From Deltaproteobacteria bacterium (lineage in GTDB: Bacteria; Myxococcota_A; UBA9042; DTJE01), in assembly GCA_013151875.1 (NCBI GenBank), contig JAADHL010000036.1, positions 1-23,110 of the forward strand: DNA of 23,110 nt, given 5' to 3'. Positions 1 to 7,064 of the stretch are shown here, in pieces. How positions within the stretch are numbered: the first letter of the stretch is position 1; each line of letters begins with the position of its first letter. The notes under the pieces are model-generated. The model was not told the origin of the DNA and searched no databases. It was given only the letters and a program-made list of their open reading frames with translations. Position numbers and translations under genes: made by a program.

Positions 1-603
1 CTGTTCGTGGGTTTTTATAAGTACGGGGACTCCCTGCTGGGGGTCATGGCCAATCCGTTTTACCTGGATATCGGGTTCACCAAGGCCCAGATCGGTATCG
101 TCAGCAAGACCTACGGGGTGGTGATGACCCTGGCGGGAACGGCCCTGGGGGGCGTTCTGGTGGCCCGCAAGGGAATCCTGAAGACCCTGTTGCTTGGTGG
201 AGTGCTGCAAGCCGCGTCGAATCTGACGTATTCTTTGCTGGCCTGGTCCGCGCCCGTCCAGCCCCCTATACCAATGGCGCCGGTCCAACCTTCCCTGGGC
301 ATGTTCGCATTGACGATCGCAGCCGAAAACCTGTCGGGAGGCCTCGCTTCCGCCGCGTTCGTCGCCTACCTTTCGAGCCTTTGCAACCTGGCCTTCACCG
401 CCACGCAATACGCCCTGCTTTCATCCCTGGCGGCCTTTGTGGGCAAGGTCCTTGCGTCTGGCGGGGGCTGGCTGGCCGATCATGTGTCCTGGACCTGGTA
501 CTTTGCGTTGACCACTCTGGCCGCCGTGCCGGGGTTGGCGCTCCTCATATGGATGATCCGCCGATATCCTCCACAAGTGAAACCGGAGGAAGGCGTGGAG
601 TGA
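1..603 (+). CDS. AmpG-like MFS permease, C-terminal part (5' truncated by window)
   Basis: The reading frame is open from base 1, so the start lies outside the window and about 200 C-terminal residues are visible. The early segment (YKYGDSLLGVMANPFYLDIGFTKA) matches the seventh-helix region of AmpG permeases, which import anhydromuropeptides from the periplasm during peptidoglycan recycling. It is followed by a basic loop (ARKGILK) and several hydrophobic helices, the last ending in a cytoplasmic IRRYPP stretch. Length and order fit the second six-helix half of a Major Facilitator Superfamily protein. Confidence is high for MFS and moderate for AmpG itself, since the N-terminal half with its signature loops is not visible. 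No beta-lactamase regulator or lytic transglycosylase is nearby. The stop codon lies inside the first unit of a short tandem repeat. Confidence 0.82.
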   Translation: MFVGFYKYGDSLLGVMANPFYLDIGFTKAQIGIVSKTYGVVMTLAGTALGGVLVARKGILKTLLLGGVLQAASNLTYSLLAWSAPVQPPIPMAPVQPSLGMFALTIAAENLSGGLASAAFVAYLSSLCNLAFTATQYALLSSLAAFVGKVLASGGGWLADHVSWTWYFALTTLAAVPGLALLIWMIRRYPPQVKPEEGVE

Positions 604-680
604 ACGCGAAGCCTAAATGAACGCGAAGCCCAAATGAACACAAAGTCCAATGAACACAAAGTCCAATGAACACAAAGTCA
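600..680 (+). repeat. Five-copy short tandem repeat at the end of the AmpG-like gene
   Basis: Five head-to-tail units are read directly: 600-616 and 617-633 (17 nt, rTGAACGCGAAGCCyAA), 634-649 and 650-665 (16 nt, ATGAACACAAAGTCCA) and 666-680 (the same, last bases degraded). The array starts on the last base before the permease stop codon. Units 1 and 2 each encode the same tiny frame (GTG/ATG, then NAKPK, then stop), with each stop overlapping the next start as ATGA. No Shine-Dalgarno sequence precedes them, so translation is doubtful. A slippage-type array is the simplest reading. Confidence 0.85.
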
Positions 681-686
681 GGGTCC

Positions 687-715
687 TTGACTCACGTCGA
701 CTGGATACCTATCTT
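687..715 (+). promoter_or_regulatory. Candidate sigma-70 promoter for the thioredoxin gene
   Basis: TTGACT at 687-692 and TATCTT at 710-715 are separated by 17 nt. This predicts a transcript start near 722 and a leader of about 90 nt before the thioredoxin start. The match is by eye only. Confidence 0.5.
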
Positions 716-725
716 TTCCGTGTAA

Positions 726-745
726 CCGCGAGCAGGTGCTCGCGG
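726..745 (+). promoter_or_regulatory. Perfect GC-rich hairpin in the thioredoxin leader
   Basis: CCGCGAGCA at 726-734 is exactly complementary to TGCTCGCGG at 737-745, giving an eight-pair stem with a four-base loop (AGGT). It falls just after the predicted transcript start. A second small hairpin (TCCC-TCGA-GGGG, 756-767) follows. No T-tract follows either one, so a 5' stabiliser or regulatory leader is likelier than an intrinsic terminator. Confidence 0.55.
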
Positions 746-810
746 GATCGGCGGGTCCCTCGAGGGGCAGGTCCTCGGAATTAACCCCATAAGGCAAGGA
801 GTCAAGGATC

Positions 811-1236
811 ATGGGCAAGAAAGGCAAACCAGGCTATCTGAAAAATTCCAGGCCGCAGGACGACCGGGGCGGCGGATCGCCCCTCACCCAGGTAAGCGAC
901 GCCAGCTTCGAAAAGGAAGTCGTTCAATCCGATATCCCGGTTCTGGTGGACTTCTGGGCCCCCTGGTGCGGACCATGCAAGATGGTGGGGCCGGTTGTAG
1001 AGGATCTTGCCCGCGAGTACCAGGGCAGGATGAAGTTCGTCAAGATGAATACCGAGAAAAACCAGATGGTCCCCGGTCAGATGGGCATCCGATCCATTCC
1101 AACCCTGTTGATTTTCAAGGGCCGGGACGTGGTCGCGCAGCGAGTGGGCGCCGCTCCACGTGAGGACCTTGCGCGCATGATCGACGGCGTTCTGAAAGGC
1201 AAGAAACCCGGACTGATGTCACGTATTTTCGGATAG
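811..1236 (+). CDS. trxA: Thioredoxin with basic N-terminal extension
   Basis: This encodes 141 residues with a complete thioredoxin fold. The active site WCGPC is at residues 52-56, the buried DFW strand is at 47-49, and the cis-proline loop (SIPTLLIF) has its proline at 97. Thioredoxins reduce protein disulfides using electrons from thioredoxin reductase. The usual family length is about 105-110 residues. The extra material is a hydrophilic, Lys/Arg/Gly-rich N-terminal stretch of about 25 residues with no signal peptide or membrane helix, plus a short basic tail, so the protein should be cytoplasmic. AAGGAG at 796-801 lies 9 nt before the ATG and supports this start. The gene has its own candidate promoter and a leader hairpin. 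The assignment to the thioredoxin family is secure. Which thioredoxin paralogue it is cannot be decided here. Confidence 0.93.
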   Translation: MGKKGKPGYLKNSRPQDDRGGGSPLTQVSDASFEKEVVQSDIPVLVDFWAPWCGPCKMVGPVVEDLAREYQGRMKFVKMNTEKNQMVPGQMGIRSIPTLLIFKGRDVVAQRVGAAPREDLARMIDGVLKGKKPGLMSRIFG

Positions 1237-1265
1237 TTGTCTACATGGGCCTTTTCCTCTATCAT
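1237..1265 (+). promoter_or_regulatory. Candidate promoter for the mini-protein/HIT genes
   Basis: TTGTCT at 1237-1242 begins directly after the thioredoxin stop codon. TATCAT at 1260-1265 follows after a 17-nt spacer. The predicted transcript start is near 1272. Confidence 0.45.
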
Positions 1266-1272
1266 TCATTTC

Positions 1273-1289
1273 CGCGGCGTGGGGCCGCG
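1273..1289 (+). promoter_or_regulatory. GC hairpin abutting the ribosome binding site of the mini-protein
   Basis: CGCGGC (1273-1278) and GCCGCG (1284-1289) form a perfect six-pair stem with loop GTGGG. The stem ends one base before AAGGAG (1290-1295). If the upstream promoter is real, this is the 5' end of the transcript. Confidence 0.5.
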
Positions 1290-1300
1290 AAGGAGATGAC

Positions 1301-1399
1301 ATGGGAAAGAACTCGACAACGAACAAAATGAGACAACGGGCCAGGCAAGCGAAAAAGAAGGCCCGCGAAAAAGCCAAGGCCGAAAAGAGCGGGAAATGA
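1301..1399 (+). CDS. 32-residue Lys/Arg/Ala-rich mini-protein
   Basis: ATG at 1301 opens a 32-codon frame ending at TGA 1397-1399. The start is well supported: AAGGAG (1290-1295) lies 5 nt upstream. The stop overlaps the HIT gene start as ATGA, the usual sign of translational coupling. The product (MGKNSTTNKM then RQRARQAKKKAREKAKAEKSGK) is almost entirely Lys, Arg, Ala, Gln and Glu after residue 10. It should form a single basic amphipathic helix that could bind RNA or an acidic partner. I do not recognise a family. It has no signal peptide or Cys. It may be a genuine small protein or mainly a coupling leader for the HIT gene. Confidence 0.65.
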   Translation: MGKNSTTNKMRQRARQAKKKAREKAKAEKSGK

Positions 1400-1737
1400 C
1401 CGCGGACTGCATCTTCTGCAAAATAGCGGCCGGGGAGGTCGGGGCGGACGTCCTGTTCGAAGACGACGACATCCTGGCCTTCCGTGATGTCCGTCCAGTG
1501 GCGCCGACCCATGTCCTTGTGATTCCGCGAAAGCACATCACATCGCTGGCCCAGGCGGACCCCGAGGACCAGGCCCTCCTGGGAAAGCTGCTGCTGGGCG
1601 TCCGCAGAGTCGCCGATGAACTGGGGCTGGTGGAGGCGGGCTACAGGACCATCATCAATACGGGCCGGGGCGCTGGACAGACCGTATTTCACCTCCACGT
1701 GCACGTGATGTCCGGTCGGGCCTGGACCTGGCCGTAG
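1396..1737 (+). CDS. HIT-family (histidine triad) nucleotide hydrolase
   Basis: The 113-residue protein is the usual length for the HINT branch. It opens with the CIFCKIAAGEV segment typical of HINT proteins, in which the paired Cys residues (5 and 8) often bind zinc. The C-terminal histidine triad is H99-L-H101-V-H103. HINT proteins hydrolyse the phosphoramide or mixed-anhydride bonds of nucleoside monophosphate conjugates such as AMP-lysine or aminoacyl-AMP. The usual GGR after the triad reads SGR here, a mild change. The ATGA overlap with the upstream 32-residue gene places both in one transcript. The protein ends in WTWP, as many HINT proteins do, so it is complete. The family is certain. 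The physiological substrate is unknown. Confidence 0.92.
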   Translation: MTADCIFCKIAAGEVGADVLFEDDDILAFRDVRPVAPTHVLVIPRKHITSLAQADPEDQALLGKLLLGVRRVADELGLVEAGYRTIINTGRGAGQTVFHLHVHVMSGRAWTWP

Positions 1738-1833
1738 GCCGCTGAAATCGGGGAAAGGCCCAGGGCCGAACGCGATGCGGTCACCTTGACAGCCGGCCTG
1801 ATTCCGGTCCCCGGATTCGCGTCCCAGGATTTG

Positions 1834-1862
1834 TTGCAACACTTTTTCCATTATGGTACTGT
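1834..1862 (+). promoter_or_regulatory. Candidate extended -10 promoter for the nusA operon
   Basis: TTGCAA at 1834-1839 is followed after 17 nt by TACTGT at 1857-1862. TGG directly in front makes an extended -10 (TG-n-TACTGT). The predicted start is near 1869, giving a leader of about 107 nt before nusA. The rest of the 1738-1975 gap holds only the palindrome annotated below and a weak GGTCG/CGACC stem at 1876-1894. Confidence 0.45.
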
Positions 1863-1911
1863 GCGCCGCGCTGCTGGTCGTGATCCCGTCGACCGGCGAC
1901 CTCCTTTGTGA

Positions 1912-1932
1912 AACACCAATGACATTGGGGTT
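1912..1932 (+). promoter_or_regulatory. Interrupted palindrome in the nusA leader
   Basis: The left arm AAC-a-CCAAT (1912-1920) mirrors the right arm ATTGG-g-GTT (1924-1932) around a three-base centre, with one mismatch per arm. It lies downstream of the candidate promoter. It could be an RNA stem-loop in the leader or a DNA-binding site. No T-tract follows it. Confidence 0.5.
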
Positions 1933-1975
1933 GTCTGTGACGGGCGGGGACGTTTGAACCGAGACGAGGACGCAA

Positions 1976-3609
1976 ATGTCGACTGAGAATCCCAATTGGT
2001 CCGATGTCATCGAAATCGTCAGCCGTGAGAAGGGCATTCCGCGGGACGTTTTCATCGAGGCGCTGGAAGAGGCCATCCTGAGGGCCGCCAAGAAGGTCTT
2101 TGGGGAAGAGAGGAGCCTTGAGGCCGCCTTCAACGAGGAGATCGGTCAGGTCGAACTGTTTCAGTACATGAGGGTGACCGAAGAGGTGACATCGCCCATG
2201 ACCGAGCTGCCCTCGAACAGGCCCACATGGTGGACCCCGAGGCCCAGCCCGGGGATGAACTGGGATTCCAGATATTCTACCTGGAACAGGACAGGGAGCA
2301 GGCCCGCGAAGAGGACCTTAAGTACGGCGACATGCTGAATCTGAAGACCTACCGGCGCGCTTTCGGCCGAATCGCGGCTCAGACGGCCAAGCACGTTGTC
2401 CTGCAGAAGGTGCAGGAGGCCGAGCGGACCATAGTTTTCAACGAGTACAAGGACAGACTGACCGACCTGGTCACGGGCGTGGCGCGGCGATTCGAAAAGG
2501 GCAATGTGATCGTGGACCTCGGCAAGGCCGAGGCCATTCTCCCCTTCAGGGAGCAGTGCCCCCGTGAGTCCTATCGGCCCGGTGACCGCGTTCAGGCATT
2601 CGTAAAGGACGTCAATCGTGAATCCAAGGGGCACCAGATAGTCCTGTCGAGGACCGATCCCAAGTTCGTGGTCAAGCTGTTCGAAAAGGAAGTCCCGGAG
2701 ATTTACGAGGGGATAGTAAAGATCAAGGCGGTGGCCCGCGAGCCGGGCGAGCGCACCAAGCTGGCGGTCACGTCGTCGGACTCGGACGTGGATCCCGTGG
2801 GCGCCTGCGTGGGCATGAAGGGGTCCCGCGTGCAGGCGGTGGTTCAGGAGTTGCGCGGCGAAAAGATAGACATCATCCCATTCTCCATGGACCTGGCCCA
2901 GTACGTCTGCGCCGCCATCGCGCCTGCGTCGGTTTCCCGGGTTCTCATCGACGAAAACAACCACCAGATAGAACTGGTCGTGCCTGATGATCAGCTTTCC
3001 CTGGCCATCGGGCGCAGGGGCCAGAACGTGAAACTGGCGAGCAAGCTGCTGGAATGGAACATCGAAATCCACGGCGAAGGTCGCATCGAGGAGCTGAAGG
3101 GGCGGCTTAAAGAGGTGCTGGTCAAGCTGGACGGCCTGGACGAGAGCATGGTCGAGTACCTGTTCAAGCTGGGCTATCACTCGCCCGACAACATGTTGAA
3201 CGCGGACGAGTCGGAGCTGGCGGCGATACCCCAGATGACCCTTGATATTGCTCAGGCGATCCAGCAGGCGTCGTATGAACTGAAGCTGAAGATGAAGGAG
3301 GAGGCCCTGGAAGCGGCCCGGGCCGAGTCTGAAGCGAAGTCGGAACAGGAATCGGCGGTTGAGCCGGAAGCGGCAGCGGAAACAGAGGGCGAAACCGATA
3401 CGGCGGATAGTACGGAGCCGGCCGAGCCGGAGGCCGATGTTGAGGTCGTGCCGGCGGCGGTAACTGAGGCGTCGGATGAATCCGCGCCGGAGGCGGGGAC
3501 CGATACGGTTGATCCCTCAACGGAAACCCAGCCGACACCGGAAGATAAAACCGAAGGGAAGTCGGCGGTTGACGCCGATTCCGGGCAGGATGCCGGCGGC
3601 GAGGATTGA
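1976..3609 (+). CDS. nusA: Transcription factor NusA, interrupted by a one-base frameshift at about 2208
   Basis: NusA binds RNA polymerase and controls pausing, termination and antitermination. Residues 1-78 read in one frame up to 2208. Homology then continues from GCC at 2209 in the -1 frame, so the CTN codon at 2207 has lost a base. With that base restored the protein has 544 residues. In order: N-terminal RNA polymerase-binding domain with an extra segment near residues 101-128, S1 domain (about 161-228), KH1 (GACVGMKGSRVQ, 276-287), KH2 (LAIGRRGQNVKLA, 343-355), one helical repeat, and an acidic Glu/Ala/Thr-rich tail from about 440. The start is supported by GAGG 6 nt upstream. No slippery heptamer is evident at the shift. 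NusA is normally essential, so a sequence error is the first suspicion. Identity is certain. Confidence 0.93.
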
Positions 3610-3610
3610 G

Positions 3611-3913
3611 ATGAATGGGCGTATTCCTGATCGCAGGTGCGTCGGTTGCGGTTTGGTGCGGCCAAGAACTGAAATGGTGCGTATAATCGTGGACGGTGAC
3701 CGGGGGGCCGTCCTCGATGTGAAGATGAGGCTGGGCGGCAGGGGGGCTTACCTCTGCAGGAATCGCAGGTGCCTGGACAAGGCGCTGGATCGAGGCCTCC
3801 TGGCCCGGGCCTTGAGGCATCCGCTGTTTTCGGCACCTGAAGCCGGCGGTCCGGCGCGGGAACGGTTCCTGGCCCAAGTGCGAGGTGAACTAGATGGGCA
3901 AGCGTGTCTATGA
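3611..3913 (+). CDS. ylxR: YlxR family RNA-binding protein (DUF448)
   Basis: This 100-residue protein carries the family hallmarks: RRCVGCG at residues 8-14, GGRGAYLC at 42-49 and a further Cys at 54. YlxR proteins are small nucleic-acid-binding factors encoded between nusA and infB. Roles as an RNase P partner or as a nucleoid/regulatory protein are reported in other bacteria. The frame extends upstream without a stop, but only inside the nusA tail in another frame. The ATG at 3611 is chosen because it lies one base after the nusA stop and matches the family N-terminus. The last 20 nt overlap infB, which implies coupled translation. Confidence 0.9.
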   Translation: MNGRIPDRRCVGCGLVRPRTEMVRIIVDGDRGAVLDVKMRLGGRGAYLCRNRRCLDKALDRGLLARALRHPLFSAPEAGGPARERFLAQVRGELDGQACL

Positions 3914-6389
3914 GTTGGCGAAGGAACTCGGTGTCGAATCGAGGAACATTGTGCTGCGCCTCAAGGAGGCCGGCATCGTGGTCAAGGACCATCTCGCCAT
4001 ACTCACGAGTGACGAAGAGGACAAGGCCCGCAAGCTTTTTGCTTCGCCAGCCGCCGGAGAGGTCGTCGTCAAGCGCATTGGCGGTGGTCGCGTGGTCCGC
4101 AGGCGCGTCAGTTCAGGCGCCCGGGCGGTCGCCGTTCAACCTCCCCCCGTCAAGGATGATGAATCCCAGAAGGCCCCCGAGAAGGTAGGGGACAAGAAAC
4201 AGGAAACTACGGAGGACGCCGCTAAGGCAGCGGCCGCCGTTGATGCGAAAACCGCGGATCAGGAGGCGTCGGCCGAAGTCCGGACAGAGGTCGCGGCCGA
4301 GACGCCCGCCAAGGCAGACAAGCAGGAGGCGGCCGGGGACGATGCCGGCAAGGCCGCGAAGACCAAGCAGACAGTTTCCGAAGAACCGCTCAAACGCAAG
4401 ACGGAAACTGTCCCGACCGAAACCGCGGAAAAGAAGGGCAAGACCAAACGCCTGATCTATGACCGCAGGCGCGACGTCATATCGTTGCGCGATCTGATGA
4501 TCAACTCGGACGACGAGCCGGAACGTTTCCGCCGCCGTCGCCGCGCCCCGATGCGCCGCCGCAGGAATGTCCAGAGGGGACGCAAGCCCAAGCAGACGAA
4601 CGTGACCCTCCCCAGCGAGCAGAAAAGGAACATCCGCGTGGACGGCGAGACCATCCAGGTCGGTGACATGGCCAAGCGGATGGGATTGAAGGCCAACGTG
4701 CTGGTCAAGAAGCTGATGGAGATGGGCGTCATGGTTTCGATCACCCAGCCCATCGATCTGGATACGGCCGGCGTGGTGGCCGGGGAGTTCGGATTCACGG
4801 TCGAAAAGGTGGGGTTCGACCCCGCCGCGCACCTCATCGAGGTCGAGGACGACGAGAAGTCGTTGAAGGCACGTCCCCCCGTGGTAACGATCATGGGCCA
4901 TGTCGATCACGGCAAGACCACGCTTCTTGACCGGATCCGCAAGGCGCACGTGGCGGAGGGCGAGGCCGGAGGCATCACCCAGCACATCGGCGCCTACAAG
5001 GTCAGTCTGCCCGACGGAGACATCGTCTTTCTGGACACCCCCGGCCATGAAGCGTTCACCGCCATGCGCGCCCGAGGGGCGGAAGTAACGGACATAGTCA
5101 TCCTGATCGTGGCGGCCGATGACGGGGTCAAGGCGCAGACCGAGGAAGCAATAGCCCACGCGAGGGATTCCGGGGCGCCGGTCATCGTGGCCATCAACAA
5201 GATCGACAAGCCGGGGGCCAATGTCGAACGCGTGCGCAACGAGCTTTCCGAACATGGCCTGATCGCCGAGGAATGGGGCGGCGAGAATATCTTCTGCGAG
5301 ATTTCGGCCAAGCAGGGCGACGGCATCGACAACCTGCTCGAAATGATCCTCCTTCAGGCGCAAGTCCTGGAACTCAAGGCCAACCCTGACAAGGCCGGGA
5401 GGGGATTCGTGCTGGAGGCCAGGCTCGACAGGCAGTTGGGCCCCCTGGCTACCGTTCTGGTGCGGGCCGGTACGTTGAGGATTGGCGATGTGGTGGTGGC
5501 CGGGCTGGCGCACGGGCGGATCAGGATGCTGATGGACGAGGCGGGCAACTCGGTCGAAGAGGCCCGGCCGGTTACGCCCGTTCAGGTGGCCGGACTCGAC
5601 ATCGTGCCCAATGCCGGGGATCAGTTCGTGGTGCTGCCGGACGAAAGGAAGGCCAAGGAGGTCGCGGACTGGCAGATAACCCAGATAAAGAAGGCCAGGT
5701 CCGCGCGTTCCGGCATGCGTGTGTCGCTGGAAGATTTCTATCAGATGGTGCAGTCAGGGGCAACGCAGGAACTGAAGATCATCCTGCGTACCGATGTCCA
5801 GGGTTCGATGGAGGCCTTGCAGGAAAACCTGACCAAGCTGAAACACCCCGAGATCAAACTGAAGGTGATCCACAGCGCCGTGGGCAACATCCCCGAAAGC
5901 GACGTGAACCTGGCCATCGCCTCGAACGCCGTGGTCGTGGGATTCAACGTCGGCATCGACCCGAAGGCCTCCGCCATGGCCGAGCAGGAAGGCGTGGATG
6001 TCCGCCGATATTCCGTCATCTACGAGGTGGTGGACGACCTGCGCAAGGCGATGGAGGGCCTGCTGGAGCCCAAGAAGGTGGCCAAACTCGTTGGAAAGGC
6101 GGATGTGCGCCAGGTGTTCAAGGTGTCCAAGGTCGGCACCGTAGCGGGCGTCATGGTCACCTCCGGACACATCCTGCGCAGTCATGAGGTGCATGTGATC
6201 CGCGGCACGGAAACCGTGTTCGAGGGCAAGCTGTCGTCCCTGAAGCACTTCAAGGACGATGTGAAGGAAGTCAAACAGGGGTTGGAGTGCGGCGTCGCTG
6301 TCGGCGGTTTCGAGGATATAGAGGTCGGCGACCAGTTGGAATTCTACGAATACGAAACGGTCCACGAGACCATCACGCTGTCGGTCTGA
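3894..6389 (+). CDS. infB: Translation initiation factor IF-2
   Basis: The protein has 831 residues, within the usual range. The N-terminus (KRVYELAKELGVESRN) is the first IF2_N module. A long Lys/Ala/Glu-rich low-complexity linker and a highly basic stretch (about residues 205-235) come before the second IF2_N module. The GTPase domain shows G1 GHVDHGKT (335-342), G3 DTPGH (381-385), G4 NKID (435-438) and a SAKQGDG G5 loop. The beta-barrel and C-terminal domains that bind fMet-tRNA follow. IF-2 delivers initiator tRNA to the 30S subunit and drives subunit joining. GAGGTG lies 8 nt before the ATG, inside ylxR, so translation is coupled. No frame problem was seen over its whole length. Confidence 0.98.
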   Translation: MGKRVYELAKELGVESRNIVLRLKEAGIVVKDHLAILTSDEEDKARKLFASPAAGEVVVKRIGGGRVVRRRVSSGARAVAVQPPPVKDDESQKAPEKVGDKKQETTEDAAKAAAAVDAKTADQEASAEVRTEVAAETPAKADKQEAAGDDAGKAAKTKQTVSEEPLKRKTETVPTETAEKKGKTKRLIYDRRRDVISLRDLMINSDDEPERFRRRRRAPMRRRRNVQRGRKPKQTNVTLPSEQKRNIRVDGETIQVGDMAKRMGLKANVLVKKLMEMGVMVSITQPIDLDTAGVVAGEFGFTVEKVGFDPAAHLIEVEDDEKSLKARPPVVTIMGHVDHGKTTLLDRIRKAHVAEGEAGGITQHIGAYKVSLPDGDIVFLDTPGHEAFTAMRARGAEVTDIVILIVAADDGVKAQTEEAIAHARDSGAPVIVAINKIDKPGANVERVRNELSEHGLIAEEWGGENIFCEISAKQGDGIDNLLEMILLQAQVLELKANPDKAGRGFVLEARLDRQLGPLATVLVRAGTLRIGDVVVAGLAHGRIRMLMDEAGNSVEEARPVTPVQVAGLDIVPNAGDQFVVLPDERKAKEVADWQITQIKKARSARSGMRVSLEDFYQMVQSGATQELKIILRTDVQGSMEALQENLTKLKHPEIKLKVIHSAVGNIPESDVNLAIASNAVVVGFNVGIDPKASAMAEQEGVDVRRYSVIYEVVDDLRKAMEGLLEPKKVAKLVGKADVRQVFKVSKVGTVAGVMVTSGHILRSHEVHVIRGTETVFEGKLSSLKHFKDDVKEVKQGLECGVAVGGFEDIEVGDQLEFYEYETVHETITLSV

Positions 6390-6410
6390 CGTCAACCCGG
6401 ACTAATTGCC

Positions 6411-6698
6411 ATGGTAGTCGGCGTCTGCCGCATCAGACTGGCGATTCCTGAAAACGCCTCTCTAAAAGGCAAGAGGAAGGTCGTCAAGCGCGTCATCTCG
6501 CGCGTGCGTTCCACCTTCAATGTGGCCGTGGCCGAGATCGAGGACAATGATTTTCACAGTACCGCCGTATTGGGCCTGGTCGCGGTCGGAAACGACCACC
6601 GGTTCATCAATTCCACCCTCGACAAGATCAGCAATTTCATAGAGGAACTGTATCTGGCCGAGGTCGAGGAGTTTCATTTTGAAATCATTCACTTCTGA
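6411..6698 (+). CDS. ylxP: YlxP-like protein (DUF503)
   Basis: This 95-residue protein starts MVVGVCRIRLAIPENASLKGKR, the typical DUF503 opening. It keeps the conserved VAEIEDNDFH segment in the middle. DUF503/YlxP proteins are small ferredoxin-fold-like proteins usually encoded between infB and rbfA. The Bacillus protein has been linked to ribosome biogenesis, but its biochemical role is unsettled. It starts 21 nt after the infB stop and ends 9 nt before rbfA, so all three should share one transcript. The family call is firm. Confidence 0.92.
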   Translation: MVVGVCRIRLAIPENASLKGKRKVVKRVISRVRSTFNVAVAEIEDNDFHSTAVLGLVAVGNDHRFINSTLDKISNFIEELYLAEVEEFHFEIIHF

Positions 6699-6707
6699 AG
6701 GACGGAC

Positions 6708-7058
6708 ATGAAGACCTTCAAGAGGGCCGACAGGATCTCGAAACTGCTGTTGCGCGCGTTGTCGGAATCGTTGATACAGGCAGTCAGGGACCCCCGGGTC
6801 AGCACCGCCGTGGTGACCGACGTAAAGGTCACCGCCGACGTGTCCATCGCCAGGGTGTACGTAAGGTCCCTGGACAAGGACTGCGACACGCAGAAGATGC
6901 TGGAGGGTTTTCAGGCCTGCTCGGGTCTGCTGAGGGGTGAACTTGGCCGCAGGGTTCATCTGTTCCGGATCCCCCGCCTGGAGTTCTTTTATGATGAACT
7001 GCCGGATAAGGCGGCGGCGGTCGAGGCCCTGCTGGACGAACTCAGACGCGGGGATTGA
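6708..7058 (+). CDS. rbfA: 30S ribosome-binding factor RbfA
   Basis: The 116-residue product is a normal RbfA length. It shows the N-terminal helix with ADRISKLLLRALSESL, the DPRVSTAVVTDVKVTADVSIARVYV core of its single KH-like domain, and the RIPRLEFFYDE segment near the C-terminus. RbfA binds late pre-30S particles near helix 1 of 16S rRNA and helps maturation, notably in the cold. It sits in the standard position between ylxP and truB, 6 nt before the next start. AAGGACGG upstream gives a modest ribosome binding site. Confidence 0.94.
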   Translation: MKTFKRADRISKLLLRALSESLIQAVRDPRVSTAVVTDVKVTADVSIARVYVRSLDKDCDTQKMLEGFQACSGLLRGELGRRVHLFRIPRLEFFYDELPDKAAAVEALLDELRRGD

Positions 7059-7064
7059 CCGGAC

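Noticed and set aside
1786..1791. TTGACA consensus -35 hexamer upstream of nusA
   Set aside because: No acceptable -10 hexamer lies 16-18 nt downstream; that position is CG-rich. The extended -10 promoter at 1834-1862 is better.
1219..2133. 304-codon minus-strand frame across the HIT gene and the nusA 5' end
   Set aside because: It covers two clear plus-strand genes and an intergenic region with a promoter. The translation shows no recognisable fold and its composition is that of a shadow frame.
2195..2215. Programmed -1 frameshifting site in nusA
   Set aside because: I could not find an X-XXY-YYZ slippery heptamer or an obvious downstream stem at the shift point, so programmed decoding is not supported by the sequence.
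2161..3180. 339-codon minus-strand frame opposite nusA
   Set aside because: It is antisense to the S1 and KH domains, whose motifs are intact on the plus strand, and has no supporting start signal.
3476..3610. Upstream extension of the ylxR frame
   Set aside because: It overlaps the acidic tail of nusA in another frame and encodes an Arg/Pro-rich stretch without family similarity. The ATG at 3611 fits the YlxR consensus.
4113..5513. 466-codon open frame antisense to infB
   Set aside because: It lies wholly opposite the conserved GTPase-coding part of infB, has no ribosome binding site or family motif, and is His/Asp/Leu-rich in the way expected for the complement of a GC-rich gene.
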